From Maea johnstoni (taxonomy: Eukaryota > Annelida > Polychaeta > Spionida > Magelonidae): a stretch of DNA of 64,000 nucleotides. Under the pieces are notes generated by a model that saw only the letters and a program-made list of their open reading frames with translations, did no database searches and had not been told where the DNA came from. Positions 47,301 to 56,390 of the stretch are shown piece after piece. The number at the start of each line of letters is the position of its first letter. The first letter of the stretch is position 1. The stretch is from positions 18,537,978 through 18,601,977 of the forward strand of contig OZ012685.1 in the NCBI GenBank assembly GCA_963942565.1. The letters run 5' to 3'. Both the position numbers and the translations under genes were made by a program.

Positions 47301-47704
47301 TAAACCCTTATAATGCCGAGGCTACTTTCGTCCAAAATACAAGTAGGCAAAGATTTTTGAAGCCGTCTAAACCCTGCCATGTTGGTATTCATTGGATAGC
47401 TCTCGCTAAGTACTCTCAGATGGGTACCCTTATGCCAGGGTTTCTGTCACTTTCCCATTTTTTTGTATCATTTTGTAATGGTCAAATTAGCCACCTGTGG
47501 GCTCCAGTTTTTCTTATGTCATTCTGAGTCGTCCTCAGTCATACACAAACATTAGTTCTAGCAAGCAGATAATTATATATCCTTTCACTTCTTATTTTCC
47601 AGGACCTACCTTCCTTTACTCAGAGTGTGCACCGGTTTGTCAATGATCTACGCTACTACCGACTATGCAACAGTAGTTTACCAGCTGGCTCCGTCAAGTT
47701 TTAG
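23308..47704 (+). CDS. XPO6: Exportin-6, complete, 24 coding exons
   Basis: Coding segments: 23308-23310, 27442-27532, 28250-28362, 28868-29065, 29615-29774, 30503-30640, 31246-31696, 32392-32518, 33289-33398, 33858-33966, 36312-36404, 36859-37088, 38101-38193, 38981-39143, 39460-39606, 40817-41003, 42285-42443, 42887-43001, 44271-44330, 44758-44869, 45394-45549, 46352-46450, 46958-47188, 47603-47704. All junctions are GT-AG and phases agree, giving 1148 residues against about 1125 in vertebrates. Blocks shared with vertebrate XPO6 include SLRALEGLMTEFF (N-terminus), ACPREDLSVARKEEL (about 155-170), LFSWIPLSSTITPSLL, RVQMGVPFTEQ, and DLRYYRLCN at the C-terminus. The N-terminal importin-beta/XPO1-like region and HEAT-type helices are family features. 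XPO6 is the RanGTP-dependent nuclear exporter of actin-profilin. A Ser/Ala-rich insert lies in exon 7 (about residues 285-310). The start codon is the last codon of exon 1; ATG at 24204 before another GTACGT donor is an alternative. Confidence 0.95.
23650..24172. mobile_element. Possible MITE with CAGGYGAT / GGCGTAAT ends in XPO6 intron 1
   Basis: CAGGCGATTCCGCCCGCATC on the left faces GATGCGGGCGTAATCGC...GGCGTAATCACCTG on the right. The GGCGTAAT word is repeated three times at the right side. Probably related to the element at 24996-25219; borders approximate. Confidence 0.45.
24996..25219. mobile_element. MITE with CAGGTGAAT ends in XPO6 intron 1
   Basis: 224 bp with inverted ends CAGGTGAATACAGCCCATTA and TAATGGTCATTCACCTG, both carrying ATTACGCCCCA just inside. 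No coding capacity. Confidence 0.65.
25220..25730. other. XPO6 intron 1 DNA with a C21 homopolymer
   Basis: An uninterrupted run of 21 C lies at 25320-25340. Otherwise no exon or element was recognised. Confidence 0.4.
25731..26182. mobile_element. MITE with TAAGACCACTCC ends in XPO6 intron 1
   Basis: Left TAAGACCACTCCAATTCTTG and right AATTGGAGTGGCCTAA are inverted; both sides also carry the word CTTGTCTTAC (25753 and, inverted, 26150). End similarity to 12826-13223 suggests one superfamily. Non-coding. Confidence 0.6.
26895..27078. mobile_element. hAT-like MITE, CAGGGTTTGAC ends
   Basis: 184 bp, from CAGGGTTTGACTTT to GTGTCAGACCCTG, with inner GGGGCCC words also inverted. CAGGG/CCCTG ends are typical of hAT elements. 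A clean 8-bp target duplication was not resolved. Confidence 0.6.
27085..27250 (+). repeat. tRNA-derived SINE, partial head
   Basis: TTAGAATCCCGGCC resembles a pol III B box, followed by the body words TTGGCAGTGACTTGGGGCTAG, GCAGTGGTTTTTGC and CCTCCACTACTTACAACTGG. The same body occurs inverted at 42028-42160 and 6535-6650. The A-box side is missing, cut by the hAT-like element just upstream. Confidence 0.55.
27533..28249. other. XPO6 intron 2, nothing recognised
   Basis: No element, exon or RNA gene seen. Introns 3-6 (28363-28867, 29066-29614, 29775-30502, 30641-31245) are likewise featureless by eye. Confidence 0.4.
31727..32034. mobile_element. MITE-like element, GTCTTAGCC ends (copy 3)
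   Basis: Inserted 30 bases after the exon 7 donor of XPO6. Opens GTCCTATAGCCAGCAGGGC and closes ATCCTGGCTAAGAC. Confidence 0.65.
32880..33110 (+). repeat. Dispersed repeat with AGGTCCAGACA motif
   Basis: Shares AAAAGTATCATAGGTCCAGAC and CCTTCAACTATTT with the repeats at 13500-13700 and 46680-46960. Located in XPO6 intron 8. Confidence 0.45.
33416..33770 (+). repeat. Degenerate trinucleotide microsatellite (AAT/GAT)n
   Basis: About 350 bases of AAT, GAT and ATG words starting 18 bases after the exon 9 donor of XPO6. The asparagine/aspartate-rich open frame in it is a consequence of the repeat and contains no gene. Confidence 0.85.
34023..34310 (+). repeat. tRNA-derived SINE with 8-bp target duplication
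   Basis: The head reads AAAGTAGCTCAGTTGGTTAG (A box) and, about 35 bases on, GGTTCAATTCCCGGCC (B box), a tRNA-like internal promoter. The body continues through CAGCTGCAAAATGGGTACC. TTTGGTGA at 34015-34022 and 34311-34318 is a target duplication. The SINE sits inside a duplicated exon 10 segment of XPO6 and splits its intronic part. Confidence 0.85.
34331..35565 (+). repeat. Duplicated 3' edge of XPO6 exon 10, interrupted by a MITE
   Basis: 34331-34393 repeats the last 55-60 coding bases of exon 10 (AACCAGTC.CAGCTTGAGGAG, GAGGCAGTCGATGATGAC) with a few substitutions. The matching intron start (AAGTTAACTCTTATATCC, then TTGTAATG.GCAAA) is found at 35524-35560, displaced by the TTAA-flanked element between them. 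Subtracting the later insertions, the original tandem duplication had a unit of about 123 bp. Its donor is lost in the second copy. Confidence 0.85.
34398..35521. mobile_element. Non-autonomous TTAA-flanked DNA transposon, 1.1 kb
   Basis: Inverted ends GGTGCTTCAGTA / TACTGAAGCACC flanked by TTAA at 34394-34397 and 35522-35525. TTAA duplication occurs in the piggyBac and Kolobok groups; the ends do not begin CCC, so Kolobok-like is the better guess. It lacks a recognisable transposase. It landed exactly on the position of the duplicated exon 10 donor. Confidence 0.8.
35566..36311. other. XPO6 intron 10, remainder
   Basis: About 35690-35790 resembles the AGGTCCAGACA repeat (TAGATCCAGACAACC...GGCATAAATAGGTT). 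At 36010-36090 there is an inverted pair, ACAATACAACCAGTAGTTTC / GAAACTACTGGTTGCATTGT, able to form a hairpin. Confidence 0.4.
37108..37332. mobile_element. MITE with TTAACCC / CTCTGAGTGTAAATGGGTTAA ends
   Basis: Left end TTAACCCTTCAACACACAG, right end CTCTGAGTGTAAATGGGTTAA. Related to the element at 60025-60253, which reads inverted relative to this one. Located 19 bases after the exon 12 donor of XPO6. Confidence 0.55.
38037..38065 (+). repeat. Duplicated 5' edge of XPO6 exon 13
   Basis: Bases 38037-38065 (ATTGGTTCATCTCTCTGCC, then TATGGTAC) repeat the first 28 or so bases of exon 13 (38101) with one change, 64 bases upstream, and are preceded by TTGTAG. Splicing there would keep the frame at first but reach TAG at 38098-38100. 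Confidence 0.85.
38377..38525 (+). repeat. 76-bp tandem pair in a dispersed repeat
   Basis: Two units starting ACCTTAGGGATTAGATACC at 38377 and 38453, each ending AGGAGTGCTAAACTAGAT. The flanks (CCTTTATTGATCAAGAAAAT at 38260, GTGTGTCACCAGCATCACAG at 38527) recur at 43950-44070 and, inverted or rearranged, at 57370-57460 and 63900-63985. Confidence 0.6.
39540..40222 (+). repeat. 67-bp minisatellite built from the XPO6 exon 15 donor junction
   Basis: Ten tandem units have the junction GAG|GTAAGTAGG at 39604, 39671, 39738, 39805, 39872, 39939, 40006, 40073, 40140 and 40207. Each holds about 50 bases copied from the end of exon 15 (CATGTACACCAGTCT, GGGCGCAATCACCACTCT) plus the donor and GTATTGA or GGATTGA. 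The first unit is the real exon edge; the other nine are intronic. Unit variants (CTCACCC or CTAACCC; GGCGCAATC or GGCGCCATC; CTTCCTAAT at both extremes) show exchange between units. Confidence 0.95.
40229..40440 (+). mobile_element. TTAACCCTT MITE family, copy 3
   Basis: Begins TTTAACGCTTCCAATGCTGAG and ends AGCGAAATGGTTAA, directly after the exon 15 minisatellite in XPO6 intron 15. Confidence 0.65.
41177..41772. mobile_element. MITE with ATAAGACGCAC inverted ends
   Basis: 596 bp, left end CCATATTTTCATGTGTATAAG, right end CTTATGTGTGCGAAAATACGG; inner words GTGCGTCTTATAC and GTGCGTACTATAC repeat the end sequence. Flanks are TA-rich, so a TA duplication is possible but cannot be singled out. 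In XPO6 intron 16. Confidence 0.65.
42028..42160 (-). repeat. tRNA-derived SINE, inverted copy
   Basis: Reverse complement of the family at 27085-27250: on the minus strand GGTTCTAGTCTTGTCC (B-box side) precedes TTGCCAGTGACTTGGGG and CCATCACTTACAACTGGC. In XPO6 intron 16, about 125 bases before exon 17. Confidence 0.6.
43002..44270. other. XPO6 intron 18
   Basis: Holds a (TTA)n tract at about 43496-43545 and, at 43950-44070, a partial copy of the dispersed repeat at 38260-38570 (GTGCTAAACTAG, GAGTGTGTTACCAGCATCAC). Nothing else recognised. Confidence 0.5.
45081..45292 (+). mobile_element. TTAACCCTT MITE family, copy 4
   Basis: Full-length copy in XPO6 intron 20; ends TTTAACACTTCCAATGCTGAG and CCACCAGCAGCACTAGGGTT. 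Confidence 0.7.
45575..45940. repeat. Possible MITE with CCAGGATTTA / CCTGGCTAAG ends
   Basis: TTACCCAGGATTTAAAAATGC on the left faces GGACAGGTCCTGGCTAAGTC on the right; inside, the word TTTGTTAGGAAA occurs twice, as do AAAAGG and GCCTGTCCA words. May be a diverged relative of the GTCTTAGCC element. In XPO6 intron 21. Confidence 0.4.
46690..46968 (+). repeat. Duplicated acceptor region of XPO6 exon 23
   Basis: About 75 bases ending at the true acceptor (TTATTGTCAAAAGTATCGTAG, CATTTGACGTTGTTGTTTTTC) recur 192 bases upstream (TTATTGTCAAAAGTATCATAG, CATTTGACATTGTTGTTTTCC), including a counterpart of the first exon bases (AGGATCTTCA against AGGATTTTCA). The upstream copy has CATAG at the acceptor position. 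The sequence belongs to the AGGTCCAGACA dispersed family, so part of this splice site derives from a repeat. Confidence 0.75.
47299..47498 (+). mobile_element. TTAACCCTT MITE family, copy 5
   Basis: In the last intron of XPO6, about 100 bases before exon 24. The right end is degraded (TTAGCCACCTGTGGG). Confidence 0.65.
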
Positions 47705-48141
47705 CTCTCAAGTGACATCATCATCCTTGCCTATCATCGTGACACTTTCCGTCATGGTGCTCTGCTATCCTGTCTACACTTGCTAGGTCCTCATATCTAT
47801 TTTGGGTCTGACTGCAGCTTCCTTCCTCCTCCTCTTCCGACCCCCAGGGCAGTGAAATCATCAGGACTCTTTCCCTCAGGGTGTTCTGCATTCTCAACAT
47901 CCTCATATCTAAACTGGCTCTGACAGCCTCTCCCTCCCTTCCTCCTCCTCCCCTCCAACAGAGGAGTGCAGTAGGATGATCATTTCTATTTCGATTACAA
48001 GTAGAGCCTATTAGACTGGTAGGATATCTACCCAATCCTATTGAGGACCCCCGTTCCCCTTTAGATGTCAGCGCTGCGTGTGTGGTCCTCTGATGTAGTG
48101 CACATGCTGTTCTATTACAAATAGAGCCTGCAGTTAGGCTA

Positions 48142-48343
48142 TTAACCCTTCATGTGCGAAGACTACTTTCGTTCGGAGCACAAGGATGCAAAGATTTTCG
48201 AAAACCATCTAAACCTTGGCACGTTGATACCTCTCACTGAGTACTCTCAGATGAGTACCCATATGCCTGGTCTTCAGTCATTTTTCAGCTTTTTCGCATC
48301 ATTTTGTATTGGCAAAATTAAACACCACCATCGTAAGCCATAA
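48142..48343 (+). mobile_element. TTAACCCTT MITE family, copy 6
   Basis: Starts TTAACCCTTCATGTGCGAAG; the right end is diverged (ATTAAACACCACCATCGTAAG). Confidence 0.6.
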
Positions 48344-48553
48344 GGTTTCTGATGTCAGTAAAAATAGATAAAAAGAGTCAGACTAAGGTGAATGCTTGGA
48401 AATAGCCCCTGGTGGGTAATTGTCTAAACTGGAATGGAAATAAGTTGATTACTCATATAATTGATTATTTAATATGAAGCTAGGGATATAGTTGTTGGAA
48501 GATGTGAGATGGGTTAGTGCATTCCTAATGGTACCAGTCTCACACCATACCAT

Positions 48554-48605
48554 AGTCTTAGCCAGCAGCAGGGGGGTCTGGGTGTCTTTTTGGACATCGA
48601 AGGGT
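48554..48605 (+). repeat. GTCTTAGCC element, left-end fragment
   Basis: Only about 50 bases of the left end (GTCTTAGCCAGCAGCAGGGG, TGTCTTTTTGGACA). Confidence 0.5.
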
Positions 48606-50233
48606 GTGCTGGGTAAGAAGCAGGTAGCTATGTCAAATTGTGTTTGTGTCCCTAGGGTGCCAAGTGCTAAGGAGGCCTTAGACTTCCTATAAGTCTCTGT
48701 TAACTGGGTCTTTCACTGATCTACCCTGAATTGAGTTCATTCCGGATTTAGTTCTGAATTAATCCTCAAGGGGGACACACTTGAGCTGTGGTCTGTAACA
48801 CTTCTGAGTTTCAAATTGCAGCTCATGAAAACTGCTGCCATCTATTGTTTGAGAGAGACATCAAACCTACGTAACACACAGTATATGTAGTGGTGGGGTC
48901 ATTATAACTACGTCAGCCTTAGAACCAGTCTAAGGAGGCCTATGCTGACCAGACCAGCTTCTGAAGCTTTACTCCACTGGTCTAGTGAGAACAAATCACT
49001 GATAACTAGCTGTTAGAAAACTATTACGTGTAGAATCCACAGCACAGTGTTGTATGCAACATTTGATATTTTGTAATTCATCATTCAATGGGATTATTTT
49101 TACCACTTCGTTATATTTCATGTGTAATTAAATCTTATCCAAAGGATGGTGTTATTATTTTTATTTTTCTGAAATCGAGAAGGGGGATGTGACAAACGAT
49201 GATCTGTTGGGGGTAGTACTGTCATTGATATTAATCCTGCATAAAATGTCAGAAAGTCAGTGTTATTTATTTCTAGTCTTTCACATCTGGAGAGTGCATG
49301 CTTTGCAGAGTGCTCTCAATAATGGCACTGTTGGTATTAGGTATTATTTGGTGGGGCAGGGTATGGGTTTAAATGATGTGAAAAAAACACCTCCAAAATT
49401 TGTAAATTAATAGATTAATTGGATGTTTAGTACAACTCTTTGTTATGGAATCTCATGCTAATGGTATGTAAATAACTCTGACATTTAATGCCAAATTGTA
49501 AATTTGTATGTATATGCCTCTGTATTTATATAAACAGTGCTATTGTATTTAAATTAAGATACGCATTGCTGAAAATAAGAGCCTAACTTGTAAAACTGGC
49601 TGATTCTCAATTTTTGTATTCAATGATTTATTTTTTTAATGGAATCAAACAGCTGATTTTGCTAAATTGCTAAACTGTTTTGTCATGGAAGGGTTATATT
49701 TTTTACAACCAAAAATGATCATAGGTTAAAGAGATACAATATCCAAAAGAAATACTTCACTTCTTACAGTTACCATCTAGATTGTGACTTATGAAAATGA
49801 TGATAACTTTCAGCAGTTCCCTTTTATGCTGTGCTTAAAGTTTGACATTTATGGACACACTTTTGTCAACAAAGAATTGATTGAAGTGTTTTTAGATAAA
49901 AAGGCAATTTTAAAAATTGTCATTGTTCAATATCATTCCTTTAGAAAAATGACAAATATTGTTGACTTTAGTCTTATCGTAACCATTTGACCTATTGTAT
50001 TGTGCTCTTGTGTCAAACAATAGTAGATCTTCCATTGTTACTTCATATTGATCTTTCTTCCCAATATCATTAACTGACCGTTTTCATATTTTGGAATAGT
50101 TGGAGTTCAATGTTCATATTATCGGGCTATTAGATCCGGCAAGTTCCTATGTGGCTGCATTTCAGTTCAACATGACCTGAATTGATTGAGAATTAATAGT
50201 TGAGTATATTGGTGGAAAGGTGGTAGCATGGAT

Positions 50234-50424
50234 GAACCCTTCCAATGCTGAGGCTACTTTCGTACTAAGCACAAGGACGCAATGATTTTTTAAAACCATC
50301 TAAACCTTATCATGTTGGGATTCATCGAATAGCTCTCACTGACTAATCTCAGATGAGTACACATGTGCCAGGTATTTTGCATCATTTTCTATTGACCAAA
50401 TTTGCCACCAGAATTCTTAAGCTA
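50234..50424 (+). mobile_element. TTAACCCTT MITE family, copy 7
   Basis: Starts GAACCCTTCCAATGCTGAGG and ends TTTGCCACCAGAATTCTTAAG; shortened internally where AGGGTTTCAG normally lies. Confidence 0.6.
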
Positions 50425-50749
50425 ACATATTGCTTATTCACATTCACAGAATGGCTTTACGCTTAATGATTTTCCTTTGGAATGTCTCTACTATAGAACA
50501 GAATGTCTATATACCCATCTGTTCCTAACCTATTCTGTGTCCAACATAGAATTGTCCACTTTCATGACGGATCCTTACATCTTTTTTTTTGTAATCGGTA
50601 TGCTAGTTGATGGTGCATGTGAAACAGCTGACGCATGAAATGTTTGTAAATTTGTATATTGTAAATTTTAATGTGTTATAGAATTCATTGAAGATGAAGT
50701 AATAAAAGCTGTATGAAGAGCTCTGCTGGAATAATTTTTATGGAAGTAA

Positions 50750-52290
50750 ATAAAACAGGCTTAAAGACCATATCCCCTTTGTTGTCTTTTATATGAATGA
50801 ATTGGCTGAAAAAGCATGAAGATTTTAGATGATGTATCACCTTTCAGAAAATGTGTGCATTTTATAAAGTGCCTGTGCTAGCATAAGTCTTAATGGTGCA
50901 TAGCCTACTAGGAATGATGAAAAAAACGGCTCTTGTTGTGGAATGGCAAATTGCAACCCAGAATACAGTGGTCAACTCTTCGAAGTGTTGCTTTTATTTG
51001 CTAAATATATCTAAATATTTCTTGGTACAGGTACTGGTACCTCTTAACAGTAGCCAACCATATCCTGAAGAAAGTTGAACTAGAGATTAACTTTATGTCC
51101 TTCCTGTGGGATACCTATACAGAAGAGTGCCATATAAAACTGGCCTAGAAATTGCCCTAATGATTTTCCTACTTCGGAGATGTCAAGAGCTTTAAGCTAA
51201 AAAGTGATGAATATTTGAGGTATCTGTAATTTCGAAAATTGAAAAATAAATGAATATATTTTTGGTTATAAACAATCAAAATGTGTAATAAAGCTTCAGG
51301 CATATATTGGTTTTGTATACCAAAACACAATTAAAGTGGCTTAGATCCACAGTAAGTCCTTGTATTAAGTGATAATGATGTATTGCATATGAACCATAAT
51401 CGCATGTTTTGCTAGAAGAATGGTTTGACAGGGTACCAATAGGTGTATCTAAATTTAAGATATGTTACATGAGAGATTTAAGATATTTATCAAACCATTC
51501 CATTTAGTATATGCTAAATATACAAAATGACATGTCTATAGATAAGAATTATGAGTCATAAGAGTGAAATACATCGTATGTGTGGCTATTGCATTTAGCA
51601 TTACAATTGTTCTACAAATTAAATTCGATAAAAATCGAATATCAGTAATTCCATGAATGATATGATTTTGGTAACGTAAGGAATACATGCTTTGTGTATA
51701 AATATATAACGACATCATACAATAGTGTTCTTCTTAAAAAGGAATCTGAAACCCATGAGGCAAGAAAAAAGTACAAGCAAGCAAAGCAAACAAGGAAACG
51801 TGTTAAGGTACATGAAGTTTATGGGGTAATTTTCTTGTCTCGTATTTTTTCTTTTCTACCATGCTTTTATTTGACTAATTCGGTTATATGCCGTGACAAA
51901 TGAACCTTCCCACCAGTGTAAAGTTTTTTGTGAGGAAAAAACTGAAAAGCAAACAAACATACATAGTGTAGCTCTTACGTAGCTCTTATCCACAAATATG
52001 TACCGGGGAACATCAATTTTCATAAATGTGCAGTCAATACCAATAAGGAGGGAAAGATATCACGTGTTTAAAAACATTTGCTCCGTTCCAAGCTTATAAC
52101 GATTTCTTTTAGATCCTTTGTCAAAAATTCAAAAAAAAGTGTACTTTTCACATTCTTATTTGCAAAACGTTGTCTTGAAAATTCAGCAAAAAAATGAATT
52201 GAATAAAAAAGGCACCGTTATGATAGGTGACATAATAGATATGAATGTGAACCAAGAGATTACTTCAAATAGATAAAAGAAATAGAGATT
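50750..52290. other. Intergenic DNA, nothing recognised
   Basis: AT-rich with no exon, RNA gene or terminal repeat that I can support. Confidence 0.45.
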
Positions 52291-53290
52291 AATTTCATTG
52301 AATATGAAAGCCTGCGTAGAGGTCTAGCCCAATGTCTCTCAGGCATTAATATCAATAAAACACAAGGTGAGTGTCCAAGGAGTCTACTGTATATGGATTA
52401 TCTAGCGTTTCGGGTTGTAGAGCTATTTACGAAAATATACATCTCACAGAAAATAACCTTTTAGTTGAGGAGCGAAAAAAATGGAAAAGAATTATCAATA
52501 TGGAAATAAATCTCAACCTGGTGGAATATGCATTTTAAAAATTAAGAACGTTTCTTGACGGCCTTATGTTTGGCAGCTACGGTTCAGAATACTTCACACA
52601 AGTGTTGCCACTAATAAATATCTCAACAAAACAGGTATAAAAGATGTTGGTGTATGTGAAGATTGCAAGGTGGCAATTGAGACACAGGAACTTGCTTCAG
52701 CTCAGAAAATGGGCCTACAATTTTTTTAATTTTTTTTCGGTCTTGAGATCCTTCCTGGCCCAAATCAATGAGCAATGACACTTGAAATGCCTGGAAAACA
52801 AAGAAAAAGAGAAAATTAGTATCAAGTATATATAATATTTCTTTATTATATATACTTGATACTTGAGAGGTGGATTTCAGAAGTTTTACAGAAGAATAAA
52901 GTTAGATAAGATTCAAGAAACTCATTGGAGATCAATATTTGAATCAAGACATTAACTTATTTGTAATTCTGGCGAGGTGAATATTTACAAGTCACGGCTA
53001 AGGGGCTCTTTGCCGATTCAAACCGAATATACAAACAGACAAAAGCAGCTGTTAGATGGCGTGTATCCACCTCAAGATATACTCCAATAGTAGACAATGG
53101 AGAACATTCGCAGGTTTTCCAAAACAAGTGGACAAGAATCTTTGGGAATATCTAGAAAATCAATTCATCAGTTCGTCCGTAATTGTAAACCGTAATGGAG
53201 AGGGTATGGGTTCAAGAAGGAAACAACATGAGAGGTGTATGAGTGAGAGTGGAAACATGCCAGGAGGGGGAAACCTGAGGAAGAGTGTAT
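52291..53290 (+). pseudogene. Degenerate LINE-like remains, tentative
   Basis: Scattered short reading stretches recall the thumb and C-terminal part of non-LTR reverse transcriptases: IEYESLRRG from about 52296, and TNKYLNKTGIKDVGVCEDC from about 52612. Frames shift and stop often. There is no reliable boundary, and the 3' part (to 53290) is unassigned. It could equally be another old repeat. Confidence 0.3.
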
Positions 53291-54033
53291 TATGTATGGA
53301 ATAAATACGTCCTGTTCACCTGCTAGTAATCAATCTGTATACTGAGTTAAATTAAATGAATATGAAATGAAAAATAAAAAACAAACATCCGCAATGATGA
53401 ATAATAATGAAAAAGAACGTTTCCACCATGTGTGCAAGCCTATAGGAGTTTTTGAAACAGTTGGTCTCTTACTCTGATCGGGGATAGCTGAGGGTGTAGG
53501 CTTTGAACTATGTGGAAATCTCAAAATGGTCATATATAATTACAAATTAATCCCATAAGCCACACTAAAGGCCTTCCTTTGGAAACGTTTGCTATCAGGA
53601 TGGCATGTTGAAGCGTATGCATAATAGTTGACTACCTTGCCATAACCTATCAATGTTTAATAGTTACCCCCAGAAATTGCCCACAGAAACTTTGATAAAG
53701 TATGACTTTTGGAACAAAGTGTGATTTAACAACATATTTGGAGGAGAGTTGTTGGTAGTGTTCTGATTATGTAGGTGCCTAATGGTTACTTTTCAACTAC
53801 TTATATAAGCTTTTTATTTTAGTTCTTTATATGTTACCTTTCTACTTTGTTTATTATCTTATGTTATATTTTGTAAGTCACTTTACAATCAATAAATATA
53901 TATATATATATTAACATTTCTATTTCAAATCATTTCGCAGTATGCTTTCGCCTGAAAGATTTCACCGAACTTGTCAGGTATATAGGTTTTGGCCGCTGCG
54001 TGCATTGACGGAATAACTACGTTTTCTTACTTT
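53291..54033. other. Intergenic DNA with a short (TA)n tract
   Basis: A TATATA run sits at about 53895-53911. No gene recognised. Confidence 0.4.
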
Positions 54034-55365
54034 GATATGATTTGATTTGATTTGATTTGATTTGATTTAGTCTAGTACGATGTATATTACATAGCATTTG
54101 GCACACAGACAAATCATATATAAAGGTGACTAGATGGAGTCATTAACTGCTATGCAATATAATTCTAACCAGACACAGGATATATACACTAAACGTTAGA
54201 AACTTATTTCCATAGTGGTCCCAGTCTGCCCAGAGTCCAATGGCATCACATGTAATGATCAACTCCTCTGCTCAAGATTGACACAACAACAATATCATAT
54301 AGCATAATACAAATGTTCGGACTAGAATTGATGAATTTCTTTTTTTTTATGTCTCAGAGAGGACTGACATGAAATGTTTTTTGCATCTCACTTTAAAAAG
54401 AGATTTACTGAACGTAGTCTGGATCTCGTCTGGCAAAGAGTTCCAGATTTTGGCACCTATGTAGTGGAAGGACTTTATGCCATATGAATCAACCTTTGGT
54501 AAAATCAAACCATTAACACTGTGTCTGGTGTTATAGTGGTGGGATTCATTTACTCTTTCAAAAACCTGAAGGTTCTCTTGAGCCTGTTCATCAATGGAGT
54601 TAAATACATGGCTTGCGGCCAGAGAATTTATTTCTGTTTTCAATGCTCATCCACTTAACCTCATTAAAGTCGTTGGCTACCAAGTGTGTTCTGTTTGAGT
54701 AGTTTAAAACATATCTACTCATTTTATTTTGTACAACCTGAAGGCGACTCTGTAAGAATTTTGGTAGACCGTGGTAATATAAATTGCTGGCGTAGTCTAT
54801 TCTCGACCGAATCGTGGCCATGCAGACAGTTTTCCTGCAGTCCTGATTTAGGAACATTTTCTTTCTGTAAAGGAATTTGAGACTGGCATTAGCTCTATGG
54901 ATGATTTTCTGAGCCATAGATATTCCTGACAGGTCTTGGTCTAGTTGACCCCCAGGTATGTTACAACCTCTTTCCCCCCCACTTTGATACCATTACATGG
55001 TATTCTTAGAAATTTATGTTGTTTTAACTTTCTATTTGAGGCAAATAGGATAGACTCCATCTTTCCCAGGTGGAGTGAAAGTTTGTTGTCTATCAACCAC
55101 ACATTTAATTTGGTAAGTTCCTTACGACCATCCCCCATATTTTCTTCAATCACATTTTGGAAATATTCTTTCTTTGCTGCCTTTATCTCTGTTTGGACTT
55201 TATTTCTGAGCTCACTTCTCTTATTTTCTTAGTCAGGTGTACTGGATTTCATGCACAATTTACTTATTTCATCACGCTCTTTAATGAGTTCAAGAATTTC
55301 ACCTGAAAAACAGGATTCAGAGCGTTGTTTAAGACGGACCTTTTTTAGAGTAGCAAGCTTATATG
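54034..55365 (-). pseudogene. LINE (non-LTR retrotransposon) 3' fragment, internally deleted
   Basis: Read on the minus strand, the order is: the linker after the endonuclease domain (GEILELIKERDEISK near 55310, then LRNKVQTEIKAAKKEYF near 55200), then directly the late reverse transcriptase (LNVWLIDNKLSLHLGKMES near 55090, VTYLGV near 54950), thumb (RKTVCMATIRSRIDYASNLY near 54830, LQVVQNKMSRYVL near 54720) and the C-terminal end (YIGAKIWNSLPDEIQ near 54450). The catalytic centre of the polymerase is missing between linker and thumb, so a large internal deletion has occurred. Several frameshifts break the rest. A pentamer tail, (AAATC)n on the minus strand, at 54034-54070 marks the 3' end. 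The clade looks CR1/L2-like, but this is a guess. Confidence 0.85.
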
Positions 55366-55888
55366 GTTATTTAGAGCATGTTTAACCTCTTAAGCGATTA
55401 AAGCCAATGATCTTATAGATGTAATTAATCTTTTAAACTTGAAAAGATCCATTGGAATTATTAAAAAAGAATTGGGAATTTATTCCCGATTCTCAGTTTC
55501 TACCTCAAAAAAAACCCACATAAACATAACAACATATTTTGCATCACATTTAGGGCATAGACAGAAAAAATATCTAGATTTGTATTATTTTCCCTTTTTG
55601 AGTTGTTTTGTACATATTCCATAGAATAAGAGTGTCCTTTTACGCCTTATTCTATGAGGACCGCACGCGTCTTAATGAGGGGATGTAGCAAAGGATTAAT
55701 GTGTTAGACGTAATTCTCACAGTTGATTATCTTACTTGTTGCTGTTGCTAATAGGAATCATAAAAATCACTTTCTTGACAGCTATATTGTGTGCGGAGTC
55801 TAATTGCCTCCCAGGACCTGACGTGTTGTGTGCTGCTTGGTGTCGCCTCACAGGTGTCTATCGCATCTTGTCGAAGACAGAGATCTGC

Positions 55889-55937
55889 CCAATCAGGGAC
55901 CAGGGATAATTGAAGCGAAAGCTGGAAGCCTTTATAA
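55889..55937 (+). promoter_or_regulatory. CCAAT + TATA promoter of orphan gene 1
   Basis: CCAAT at 55889-55893 in GCCCAATCAGGG and TTTATAAA at 55931-55938, 38 bases apart. A start near 55962 would give a first exon ending at 56055 before the donor GTAAGTAGG. The same layout is kept in the second copy. Confidence 0.65.
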
Positions 55938-56055
55938 ATGGTGGTGAGAGAATGTTGCAACCAGTTCATCGCTGCGACAGTAGTGTGAGGATCAAAGCCG
56001 AGCAGTGAAAATAAGCATTAATACACACGACTAATACCTGACACCAAAACGATCC

Positions 56056-56340
56056 GTAAGTAGGCTATACCACATACAATTATTGACCATTTCACATCGG
56101 CATTCATACAATCTACCGTTTATTCATTTCAATAATGTATCACACACACATATGTATGTATGTATGTATGTACGTACATGGATTTGTGTGTGCGAGCATT
56201 CACATATATACATACATGCATGCATACATTCACACAAACATATACATGCATACAATACCTATATGTACACATACATACATGAATACACACCTACATACTT
56301 TCATACTTCGAAATTGACTATCTTTGTTTTCTTCTTACAG
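56056..56340 (+). other. Intron of orphan gene 1 (5' UTR), with tetranucleotide microsatellite
   Basis: Donor GTAAGTAGG at 56056 and acceptor TTCTTCTTACAG ending at 56340. It holds CATA/TATG repeats at about 56145-56310. The inferred first exon (about 55962-56055) contains no ATG. Confidence 0.65.
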
Positions 56341-56390
56341 GAAAAAAGGATTTAGGACATTTCTGGCGAAGGGGAGCTCGAGTTAAGAAG

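Larger units (their letters stand above)
47705..50725 (+). other. XPO6 3' UTR, tentative
   Basis: No other gene is seen after the XPO6 stop. The first well-placed poly(A) signal in terminator-like sequence is AATAAA at 50701-50706, with another near 50749, giving a UTR of about 3 kb. It would include MITE copies at 48142-48343 and 50234-50424. An earlier end cannot be excluded without transcript data. Confidence 0.4.

Noticed and set aside
52291-53290. A functional gene suggested by short conserved-looking peptides
   Set aside because: Frames break repeatedly and the peptides resemble reverse-transcriptase C-terminal parts; kept only as tentative LINE remains.
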